Below are positions 1 to 5,312 of a DNA stretch of 7,062 bases, piece by piece (position 1 is the first letter of the stretch; every line of letters starts with the position of its first letter). The translations under genes were made by a program, and so were the position numbers. Source of the DNA: Actinomycetota bacterium (GTDB taxonomy: Bacteria > Actinomycetota > Actinomycetes > Streptosporangiales > Streptosporangiaceae); NCBI GenBank assembly GCA_003168295.1, contig PMST01000191.1, positions 1 through 7,062 of the forward strand, in the 5' to 3' direction. The notes beneath the pieces were generated by a model, which saw nothing but the letters and a program-made list of their open reading frames with translations, searched no databases and was not told where the DNA came from.

Positions 1-1149
1 TGGGCGCCGGTGCTGGCCGCGGTCAGCGTGTTCGTGGTGGCCGGGGCCAGCGCCGGCATCGCGGCCGTGGCGACCGCACACCGCGGTCCGGCCTCGTCCG
101 CCGGCGGGTCCTCGCCCACGGCCTCCGTCTCGACGTCGGCCTCGTCCCCGGCCACGTCGCAGGTGCCGACGTCGGTGCGCCCGAGCTGGCCGCCTGAGCG
201 CGTGGCCAGCGGGATGTGGGGCGCCGAGCTGATCACCCACGACACGTTCAACCAGGACTCGCTGACCAGCGGCGACGGCTCGCTGTACGCGATCAACGGG
301 GATTACCTGGACCGGATCGACCCGGCCACCGGCGACATCGTAGACGGGGCGCGCGCCAGCACAGCGATTGCGAACCTGCCGATCATCACCGGGAACACCG
401 TGTGGATGGTGTCGTCCTACGCCGGCCGCAGCGTCGTGCTGGACGGCTACGACGGCAAGACCCTGGCCCAGGTGGCGTCGGTCACCGTCCCGGTCAGCGG
501 ACAGGTGTCCACCACGGCCGGCGGGGTACTCGCCACCGGTTCCGGCGGCTACTTGTACGTGGCCGCAGGCAGCAGCGTCGTGGTGCTCAATCCCAGCACT
601 CGCCAGGTGGTCAAGCAGATCAGCGTGCCCGCGGGCCCGGTGGGCTCGGTGGCGGTCTCGCCCGACGGAAGCAAGCTCTACGTCAGCGTCGGCGCTGTTG
701 AGCTGCTGACCTACAGCCTGGCCACGGATGCGGAGGTGAGATCCTCGGCGATGACCGATCTCACCAGCTCCGCGGGGAACCTGGTCGCGACCGCGGGCGG
801 TGTCTGGGGCACGGCCGGGGTGGGCATGTCCGAGTGGACCTGGTTCGCTCCAGACGGGGATCTGACCCGGGTGGCCCGCATCGGCGCGGGGGCGGGCGCA
901 GGCCTGAGTTCCATCCCCACCCTCAGCGGCGGCACGGTCTGGATCGGCGGCTCGCATACGCTGGTGTGCGCGAGCCCGGTGACCGGAGAGGTTCGCAACA
1001 GCATCATCATTCCCACCGACGGCGGTGTAGTGGAGTACTTCGGCAGCGTCACGGTCAGTGGCGGCCGGACCTACGCCTACTACCAGGACCTGCGGGCGCA
1101 GCAGGCAGGCGTGACCACCCTCACCCCGCCCAGCGCCTGCTCCGGCTGA
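1..1149 (+). CDS. Membrane-anchored extracytoplasmic beta-propeller-like protein (5' truncated by window edge)
   Basis: The reading frame is open to the first base (W-A-P precedes the GTG at 10), so the gene most likely begins upstream of the window. GTG 10 would place the start directly on a hydrophobic helix with no positively charged N-terminus. Residues about 4-27 form one transmembrane segment. A Ser/Thr/Ala/Pro-rich linker follows (about 30-65), then a domain of repeated short beta-strand units ending in Gly- and Asp-rich turns. One unit carries an SPDGSKLYV motif (residues 220-228), typical of YVTN/YncE-like or PQQ-like propellers. The only two cysteines in the visible part, C323 and C380, could form a disulfide outside the membrane. 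A cytoplasmic N-terminal region, possibly a kinase, anti-sigma or short basic tail, would lie outside the window. Substrate or partner is unknown. The gene is convergent with the next one, 85 bp away. Coding status is firm; the fold assignment is an inference from repeat pattern. Confidence 0.75.
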   Translation, partial: WAPVLAAVSVFVVAGASAGIAAVATAHRGPASSAGGSSPTASVSTSASSPATSQVPTSVRPSWPPERVASGMWGAELITHDTFNQDSLTSGDGSLYAINGDYLDRIDPATGDIVDGARASTAIANLPIITGNTVWMVSSYAGRSVVLDGYDGKTLAQVASVTVPVSGQVSTTAGGVLATGSGGYLYVAAGSSVVVLNPSTRQVVKQISVPAGPVGSVAVSPDGSKLYVSVGAVELLTYSLATDAEVRSSAMTDLTSSAGNLVATAGGVWGTAGVGMSEWTWFAPDGDLTRVARIGAGAGAGLSSIPTLSGGTVWIGGSHTLVCASPVTGEVRNSIIIPTDGGVVEYFGSVTVSGGRTYAYYQDLRAQQAGVTTLTPPSACSG

Positions 1150-1234
1150 CCGGCCAGCGCCTAACCGGGACACCGCCGGACCAGGAACGTGAACCGAGAA
1201 CCTGCGCGAGCCGAACCCTGCCGGCCCGCGCGGC

Positions 1235-2230
1235 CTAAACGCCAGGTCCGTCCGTCACTCGTTCCGCGGGCGGCGGCGGACCTGGCGGCGTTCCGTCGCC
1301 GAACGGCCGGCCACCGAGTTCGGCGCGCCGGTGCGGTTCGAGCCAGTTCATCAGATCGGGTCCGGCCGGCACGATCTGGGACGGGTTCAGGTTGGTGTGC
1401 ACCCGGTAGTAGTGCTGCTTGGTCTGCGCGAAGTCGATCGTGTCGCCGAAGCCAGGCGTCTGGTACAGGTCACGGGCGTAGGCCCAGAGCACCGGCATCT
1501 CGGACAGCTTGCTCCGGTTGCACTTGAAGTGGCCGTGGTAGACGGCGTCGAACCTGGCCAGCGTGGGCCATAGCCGGATGTCCGCTTCGGTGATCGTCTC
1601 GCCCACCAGGTAGCGCTGGGTGGCGAGCCGCTCGGACAGCCAGTCAAGCCGGGCGAACAGCTTGCCGTAGGCCTCCTCGTAGGCCGCCTGCGTGGTCGCG
1701 AACCCGCACCGGTACACGCCGTTGTTCAGGTCTTCGTAGACGAGGTCGCTGACCTCCTCGATCTCGTCGCGCAGCTTCTCCGGGTACAGGTCGGGCGCGC
1801 CGGGCCGGTGGTACGCCGTCCACTCGTGCTCCAGGTCCAGCGTGATCTGCCGGAAGTCGGCGGTCACCACGGCGCCCGAGGAGATCTCCACGATGGCCGG
1901 GACGGTGACGCCCCGGTCGTAACCGGGTACGGCCTTCTCGAAAGCCTCCCGCAGGAAGTGGATGCCAAGCACCGGGTCCACCTCGCCGGGGTCAAGGTCG
2001 AACGTCCAGCTCCGCCAGTCATGCTCGGGTCCGCAGATGCCCATGGACAGCACGGGCTCAAGCCCTAGTAGCCGCCGCACGATCATCGTGCGGTTCGCCC
2101 ACGGACAGGCCCGCGCCACCACCAGCCGGTACCGCCCAGCCTCCACCGGGAAGCCGCCATCCCGCCCGTCCGCCGTGATCCGCCCGTTCAGGTACTCCGT
2201 ATTGCGAACAAACTCTCCCTTAGTGCTCAC
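1235..2230 (-). CDS. Glutathionyl-hydroquinone reductase-like / glutathione S-transferase family protein (ECM4/YqjG type)
   Basis: This 331-residue cytoplasmic enzyme belongs to the ECM4/YqjG (Xi-class GST) family, whose members reduce glutathionyl-hydroquinones through a catalytic Cys. Visible family marks are ACPWANR (catalytic Cys42), a V-P cis-proline turn at 110-111, YRCGFATTQ (173-181), TEADIRLW (214-221), RFDAVYHGHFKCN (226-238), DLYQTPG (254-260) and HYYRVHTNLNP (273-283). Length is normal for the family, with a Pro-rich C-terminal tail. The thiol-binding Glu-Ser pair that follows the cis-proline loop in classical members is Asp125-Phe126 here. As actinobacteria mostly make mycothiol rather than glutathione, the true co-substrate is uncertain. 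The GTG start is fixed on the upstream side by an in-frame TGA at 2246-2248, six codons earlier. Family membership is near certain; the exact reaction is not. Confidence 0.92.
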   Translation of the reverse strand: MSTKGEFVRNTEYLNGRITADGRDGGFPVEAGRYRLVVARACPWANRTMIVRRLLGLEPVLSMGICGPEHDWRSWTFDLDPGEVDPVLGIHFLREAFEKAVPGYDRGVTVPAIVEISSGAVVTADFRQITLDLEHEWTAYHRPGAPDLYPEKLRDEIEEVSDLVYEDLNNGVYRCGFATTQAAYEEAYGKLFARLDWLSERLATQRYLVGETITEADIRLWPTLARFDAVYHGHFKCNRSKLSEMPVLWAYARDLYQTPGFGDTIDFAQTKQHYYRVHTNLNPSQIVPAGPDLMNWLEPHRRAELGGRPFGDGTPPGPPPPAERVTDGPGV

Positions 2231-2264
2231 CCTCCCGACGCTACCTCACTGCTTACCCGTTCAA
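2231..2264 (-). promoter_or_regulatory. Candidate promoter for a leaderless GST transcript
   Basis: On the minus strand TAGCGT (2243-2238) fits the actinobacterial TANNNT -10 pattern and ends seven bases before the GTG start codon. A TTGAAC hexamer (2264-2259) lies upstream, but the 15-base spacing is short. The only purine-rich stretch, GGGAGG, directly abuts the GTG, too close to act as a normal Shine-Dalgarno. Together these suggest transcription beginning at or near the start codon. This is an inference from spacing alone. Confidence 0.35.
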
Positions 2265-2283
2265 ATATCCCCGCGCCCGCTTC

Positions 2284-2303
2284 GCCACCCCAGGCAGGGT
2301 GGC
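2284..2303 (-). other. Perfect 7-bp stem-loop upstream of the GST gene
   Basis: GCCACCC (2284-2290) and GGGTGGC (2297-2303) are perfect inverted copies separated by six bases. The hairpin lies about 54 bases before the GST start and upstream of its candidate promoter. It may therefore end minus-strand transcription arriving from the esterase side rather than act as a leader. There is no T-tract after it, so a role as an intrinsic terminator is unproven. Confidence 0.4.
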
Positions 2304-2326
2304 AGCCGGCCTCCCGGTGAGCACGC

Positions 2327-2379
2327 CATGATCATGGCCAGTTTTCGGCAAATAGCGCCCGTTTCTGGCCACGATCATG
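2327..2379. repeat. Long imperfect inverted repeat, REP/MITE-like candidate
   Basis: The left arm CATGATCATGGCCAG (2327-2341) and right arm CTGGCCACGATCATG (2365-2379) are inverted copies matching at 14 of 15 positions around a 23-base loop. The single mismatch (A2334/C2372) becomes a G-U wobble in minus-strand RNA, so a transcript in the esterase-to-GST direction could pair all 15 positions. The outer part of the left arm, CATGATCATG, is itself a 10-bp palindrome. Position between genes, size and AT-containing loop resemble dispersed palindromic elements, but copy number cannot be judged from one window. Confidence 0.6.
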
Positions 2380-2450
2380 CGGCTCTCGATGCCGAGTCCC
2401 GTTTCACACCGAAAGTCCGGAGCCAACCTTGCGGTGGCCGCAGAATCCGG

Positions 2451-2467
2451 GCCAGCGGGGTGCTGGC
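2451..2467 (-). terminator. Candidate terminator stem-loop of the esterase gene
   Basis: GCCAGC (2451-2456) and GCTGGC (2462-2467) form a perfect 6-bp stem with a five-base loop. The hairpin starts 12 bases after the esterase stop codon on the minus strand. No run of T follows. Hairpins without a T-tract are often proposed as terminators in high-GC actinomycetes, but efficiency cannot be read from sequence. Confidence 0.4.
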
Positions 2468-2479
2468 ACAACCGCCGCG

Positions 2480-3982
2480 TCAGCGAATGGCGTCCCAGCG
2501 GGCGCGCTCGTCGCCGGCCGGGTCGTCGGCGGCGTGGGTGGCCTCGCTGAGCAGGGCGGTAGTCCGGCTGGCGGTGTCGTAGCGCGCCCAGCCCGGGTCA
2601 CCGCGGGTAATAAAGTTGACCCACGCCTGGTGGACCTGGTCCGCCACGGCCTGCGAGGGTGCCTCGCCCAGACGGGGACGCAGCTCACCGACGGTAATGG
2701 TGTCGAACACGAACGGGATCTCGGCGCCGTGGCAGGCTCCGAGGCGGTGGTTGTCCTGCGGCTCCGGGCGGTCGAAACGGTACATCCAGGTGCCGGGAGC
2801 TGCCGAGTTGGCCCGCGCTTCTGCCACCCGGATGGCCGGGATGCGGAAGAACCAGTCGCTGATCACGGCAGCCAGGAGGTCGCCCGGGCTGGCGTCCGGC
2901 CGGTTGCCCCGGTAGACCGCGAGGTCGTCCTGTGACAGCCCGTACGCGCCCGCGACGGCGGCGAGCGTCGTGTCGTCGATCAGGTCGATCGTGGCCGCGG
3001 CGACCAGGAACAGGCGCGCCTCGTCGCGGTTCGAGCCGATCATCAGCGGGACGCCGCGGCCCTGGCCCGCGGCCAGCGCCGTGATCGGCGCCGCCGGGAG
3101 AACCGAACCGTCGACGGCCGGCGCGAACGGCAGCAAGCTCAGCGCTAGCGGGCCCCACCTGGCCGGATCGGGGCTGGTCTGCACCTCCACCACCAGGTCC
3201 GACGCGGCCTGCACCAGCGTGGCCAGCGGAACGGCCTTGATCGAGTCGCGGTCCGCGGGCACGCCGAGCGCGGCTGCGAGGTAGCCGCCCACCATCACGG
3301 CCTGGTCCCGGGTCAGTGTGTGGGCCGCGGCGCCGCTTTCCGCGATGGCCTGCGCGAACAGGCCTTCGGCGAGCGGCATCGACAGCAGCGTCGTCACGCT
3401 CATGGCCCCGGCCGACTCGCCCGCGACGGTGACCCGGGCCGGATCGCCGCCGAACGCGGAGATGTTGCCCTGCACCCAGCGCAGGGCGGCTAGCTGGTCG
3501 AGCAGGCCGAGGTTGGCGATGCCGTCGTCGAGGAACAGGAAGCCCTCGGCGGCCAGCCGGTAGTTGATGGTCACGCAGACGACGCCGTCGCGGGCGAACG
3601 CCGCGCCGTTGTACTCGGCGACCGAGGATGACCCGTTCATGAACGAGCCGCCGTGGATCCAGACGAGCACGGGAAGCCCGGTGGCATTCGGGTCGGGTGT
3701 CCACACGTTGAGGTTCAGGCAGTCCTCGCCCGGGATCACCACCTCGGGGAACAACGGGACATATGGCGGCGGGTAGTCGCCCTTCGGTGCGGTCGGCCCG
3801 AACGCGGTCGCGTCACGTTCGCCGTCCCAGGCCGGGACGGGCTGAGGTGGCCGCATCCGGTTCGCGCCGAACGGTGGGGCCGCGTACGGAATGCCGAGAA
3901 ACGCAGCCGTACCGGCGTCGATCTTGCCGCGGACAGCGCCGTCCTTGAGCTGGACCACCGGGTGCTGCGTCATCTCGGTCAT
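2480..3982 (-). CDS. Type B carboxylesterase (para-nitrobenzyl esterase family)
   Basis: This is a 500-residue alpha/beta-hydrolase of the carboxylesterase type B family, which hydrolyses carboxylic esters. Numbered from the ATG at 3982, it shows EDCLNLNVW (86-94), the oxyanion-hole HGGSF (110-114), the nucleophile elbow GESAG with Ser190, the acid Glu321 in SNRDEARLF, and His418 in ACHGAEIPFVF. The triad is complete and spaced as in the Bacillus esterase PnbA. No signal peptide is visible, so it should be cytoplasmic. I chose ATG 3982 because GGAG sits six bases before it. The alternative ATG at 3994 (four residues longer) has no Shine-Dalgarno, and GGAG overlaps its second codon. The gene is divergent from a TetR regulator, which probably controls it. 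The natural substrate is unknown. Family and activity class are secure. Confidence 0.95.
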   Translation of the reverse strand: MTEMTQHPVVQLKDGAVRGKIDAGTAAFLGIPYAAPPFGANRMRPPQPVPAWDGERDATAFGPTAPKGDYPPPYVPLFPEVVIPGEDCLNLNVWTPDPNATGLPVLVWIHGGSFMNGSSSVAEYNGAAFARDGVVCVTINYRLAAEGFLFLDDGIANLGLLDQLAALRWVQGNISAFGGDPARVTVAGESAGAMSVTTLLSMPLAEGLFAQAIAESGAAAHTLTRDQAVMVGGYLAAALGVPADRDSIKAVPLATLVQAASDLVVEVQTSPDPARWGPLALSLLPFAPAVDGSVLPAAPITALAAGQGRGVPLMIGSNRDEARLFLVAAATIDLIDDTTLAAVAGAYGLSQDDLAVYRGNRPDASPGDLLAAVISDWFFRIPAIRVAEARANSAAPGTWMYRFDRPEPQDNHRLGACHGAEIPFVFDTITVGELRPRLGEAPSQAVADQVHQAWVNFITRGDPGWARYDTASRTTALLSEATHAADDPAGDERARWDAIR

Positions 3983-3992
3983 ACGTTTCTCC
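3983..3992 (-). promoter_or_regulatory. Ribosome binding site deciding the esterase start
   Basis: On the minus strand GGAG (3992-3989) is followed by the six-base spacer AAACGT and then ATG at 3982. This is ideal spacing for that start. The motif overlaps the second codon of the upstream ATG at 3994, which has no comparable motif before it. Confidence 0.6.
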
Positions 3993-4036
3993 ATTGCAAC
4001 GTTTGCTGGATATGTCGCACACTGTCTCCCAGCACT

Positions 4037-4068
4037 CTTGATCTGTCAAGGTCCCAAGATCAACAGAT
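4037..4068. promoter_or_regulatory. Candidate TetR operator and esterase -35 element in the divergent intergenic region
   Basis: Nested dyads overlap here: CTTGA-TCTG-TCAAG (4037-4050, perfect 5-bp arms), TTGATCT-N12-AGATCAA (4038-4044 with 4057-4063, perfect 7-bp arms), and ATCTGT with ACAGAT (4041-4046 with 4063-4068). A consensus -35 hexamer TTGACA facing the esterase lies inside them at 4049-4044 on the minus strand. Its best-spaced -10 (GACAGT, 17 bases downstream) is weak. A repressor bound here would block esterase transcription and could also control its own gene. The assignment to the adjacent TetR protein follows from position and has not been shown. Confidence 0.55.
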
Positions 4069-4094
4069 ATTCGGAACGGCAGGAGTGAATCCCC

Positions 4095-4787
4095 ATGGCC
4101 ACCCGTGGTCCGCTCCGCGTGGATACGCCGCTGCGACGTCAGCTGTCGGGAAGCGAGAGCGCCCGGCCGTCCGCGCTTGACGCCTTCCGCCAGGCCCGCC
4201 GTACCTTCCTCGCGGGCGACCGGGTGGACATGCAAGCACTCGCCCGGACCCTGAACGTCGACCGGGCTACCCTCTACCGCTGGGTCGGCTCCCGCGAGCA
4301 ACTGCTCGCCGAGGTCCTCTGGTCGCTGATCGACCCCACCATCTCCAGGCTGCGCCAGGCGCACAGCGCCCAGCCGGCCCAGCCAGCCCAGCCCGGCGCG
4401 ACCGGCCCGCGAGCCGCAACCAGTGACCCCTCGCCGATCAGTCAGTCACCGGCCGCGGCCGTGATCACCGGCACCGTCCGGAGCGTCATCGCCAACGAGG
4501 GCATGCAGCGCTTTCTCGACCGCGAAGGTGACCTGGCGCTGCGCCTGCTCACGACCAGGGCGTCCGACTTCGAAACCCGGCTCATCGCCCTGATCGGCGA
4601 ATTGGTCTCAGCAGAGGCCGCGGCCGGGCGCCTGAGCGCCGCTGTCCCGATGGACGACCTGCCCTACCTGCTGGTCCGCGTTATGGAGTCTTACATCTAC
4701 CTCGGCCTGATCACCGGCGAACACCCCGATCCCGATCGCGCCGCCCGGGTGATCAACGCGCTCCTGCCCGGTGCGCCCCCCGGCTAG
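4095..4787 (+). CDS. TetR/AcrR-family transcriptional regulator (possibly QsdR-like)
   Basis: This 230-residue protein is a DNA-binding repressor of the TetR family. The helix-turn-helix occupies about residues 45-70, with the characteristic ALARTLNVDRATLYRWVGSR pattern. The C-terminal half (about 120-225) is all-helical, and its PYLLVRVMESYIYLGLITGE segment resembles the ligand-binding domain of QsdR-type regulators, a low-confidence resemblance recalled from family knowledge. A Gln/Pro/Ala/Ser-rich linker (about 91-118) encoded partly by a 9-bp repeat separates the two domains and makes the protein slightly longer than usual. The N-terminal tail of about 25 residues is basic. The ATG start is supported by AGGAG at 4081-4085, nine bases upstream. 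It is transcribed away from the esterase, the most likely target. The inducer is unknown, perhaps an ester or lactone. No clear terminator separates it from the iron operon downstream. Confidence 0.92.
   Translation: MATRGPLRVDTPLRRQLSGSESARPSALDAFRQARRTFLAGDRVDMQALARTLNVDRATLYRWVGSREQLLAEVLWSLIDPTISRLRQAHSAQPAQPAQPGATGPRAATSDPSPISQSPAAAVITGTVRSVIANEGMQRFLDREGDLALRLLTTRASDFETRLIALIGELVSAEAAAGRLSAAVPMDDLPYLLVRVMESYIYLGLITGEHPDPDRAARVINALLPGAPPG
4371..4397 (+). repeat. Three-copy imperfect 9-bp tandem repeat in the TetR linker
   Basis: CAGCCGGCC, CAGCCAGCC and CAGCCCGGC lie in tandem and encode QPA-QPA-QPG (residues 93-101). The repeat keeps frame and falls in the flexible linker between DNA-binding and ligand domains, where copy number changes would be tolerated. 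Confidence 0.7.
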
Positions 4788-4820
4788 CCGACTGTCTCAT
4801 GATGGTACTGGCGCGGTTGG

Positions 4821-4839
4821 TAAGGTTAGCCTAAGCTAA
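4821..4839 (+). promoter_or_regulatory. DtxR/IdeR-type iron box controlling the iron-uptake operon
   Basis: TAAGGTTAGCCTAAGCTAA matches the 19-bp DtxR/IdeR/DmdR iron-box consensus TTAGGTTAGSCTAACCTAA at 17 of 19 positions, counting the central S. Differences are at positions 2 and 15. It lies 63 bases before the first gene of an operon for ferric-iron uptake, where such a site is expected. Two overlapping TAAGCT hexamers (4832-4837 and 4837-4842) fit a TANNNT -10 element, so an iron-loaded repressor would cover the promoter. A matching -35 is not evident. Confidence 0.85.
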
Positions 4840-4874
4840 GCTGTCTGCGGCCTGAGGCAAGGTGCTGAGTCATA

Positions 4875-4892
4875 TTGTGCACGTGATCACAA
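4875..4892 (+). promoter_or_regulatory. CRP/GlxR-like palindrome at the ribosome binding site
   Basis: TTGTGCACGTGATCACAA contains TGTGC-N6-TCACA (4876-4891), which matches the CRP-family consensus TGTGA-N6-TCACA, shared by E. coli CRP and actinobacterial GlxR/Rv3676, at 9 of 10 defined positions. Its last bases run into the Shine-Dalgarno AAGGA (4891-4895) of the lipoprotein gene, six bases before the ATG. As it lies downstream of the iron box, binding would act as a roadblock rather than activate, unless another promoter exists. The match may be chance. Confidence 0.5.
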
Positions 4893-4901
4893 GGAAGGTA
4901 G

Positions 4902-5312
4902 ATGACCAACAGAAAGACAGCGGACCTGGGCCGTCTAGCCGGGCACGTGACGTTGATCCTAATGGTCGTGGTGGTATGCGCGTGCAGCTCGTCGGCCCAC
5001 TTGGCGGCGGCGGGATCGTCCCCGGCGGCAGCTACCTCGACGACAGCTACCGAGAACGCCTGCCAGCAGGTCAGTGCGGTGCTGAGCGACGGCCCAGATT
5101 CCGATGCTGATCCGGTCGGCTACGCCGAGGCGCAGATCCTTCCCCTCCGCCAGATCAACGTGTCCAACCAGGCGCTTCACGGTGTAATCAGCCAGCTCGC
5201 CGACGCCTACCAGAAGTTCTTCGCCAGCAACGGAAAGAGCGGCAACGCCAAGGAGGATGTCGCGGTGGCCAGCAAGAAGCTCAACTCGATCTGCCCGGGC
5301 GCCGCCTCATGA
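4902..5312 (+). CDS. Small lipoprotein of unknown function, first gene of the iron operon
   Basis: The 136-residue product begins with a basic N-region, a hydrophobic stretch (about 16-25) and a lipobox-like V-C-A-C with Cys28 as the probable lipidation site; Cys26 makes it atypical. An Ala/Ser/Thr linker (about 29-50) follows. The mature domain of about 85 residues (52-136) appears mainly helical and is closed by two cysteines, C54 and C131, that could form a disulfide. AAGGA at 4891-4895, six bases before the ATG, supports the start. The stop overlaps the next gene's start as ATGA (5309-5312), so the two are translationally coupled. I do not recognise a family. Location under an iron box and before an iron-binding protein suggests an accessory role at the outer face of the cytoplasmic membrane, perhaps iron capture or stabilisation of the binding protein. 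This is inference from context only. Confidence 0.85.
   Translation: MTNRKTADLGRLAGHVTLILMVVVVCACSSSAHLAAAGSSPAAATSTTATENACQQVSAVLSDGPDSDADPVGYAEAQILPLRQINVSNQALHGVISQLADAYQKFFASNGKSGNAKEDVAVASKKLNSICPGAAS

Noticed and set aside
1130..1162. Direct repeat CCAGCGCCT at 1130-1138 and 1154-1162
   Set aside because: Nine bases in two copies with no further structure; within chance for this composition and not an attachment site.
1223..1235. GGCC-CGCGC-GGCC between the convergent genes as a bidirectional terminator
   Set aside because: Only a 4-bp stem with no T-tract and part of it at the GST stop codon; too weak to call.
2253..2471. 72-codon minus-strand frame between the esterase and GST genes
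   Set aside because: It is built from the inverted repeat and hairpins, has no convincing ribosome binding site or domain, and is better explained as non-coding repeat sequence.
2685..3704. 339-codon minus-strand open frame in another phase of the esterase
   Set aside because: The Arg/Pro/Gly-rich product is out of phase with the esterase frame that holds the complete catalytic triad.
3996..4006. GCAA-CGT-TTGC dyad before the esterase as a second operator
   Set aside because: Arms of 4 bp in the probable leader region are too short to separate from chance.
4781..4790. Perfect 10-bp palindrome CGGCTAGCCG over the TetR stop codon
   Set aside because: It has no loop and no T-tract, so it cannot form a terminator hairpin; likely chance in GC-rich DNA.
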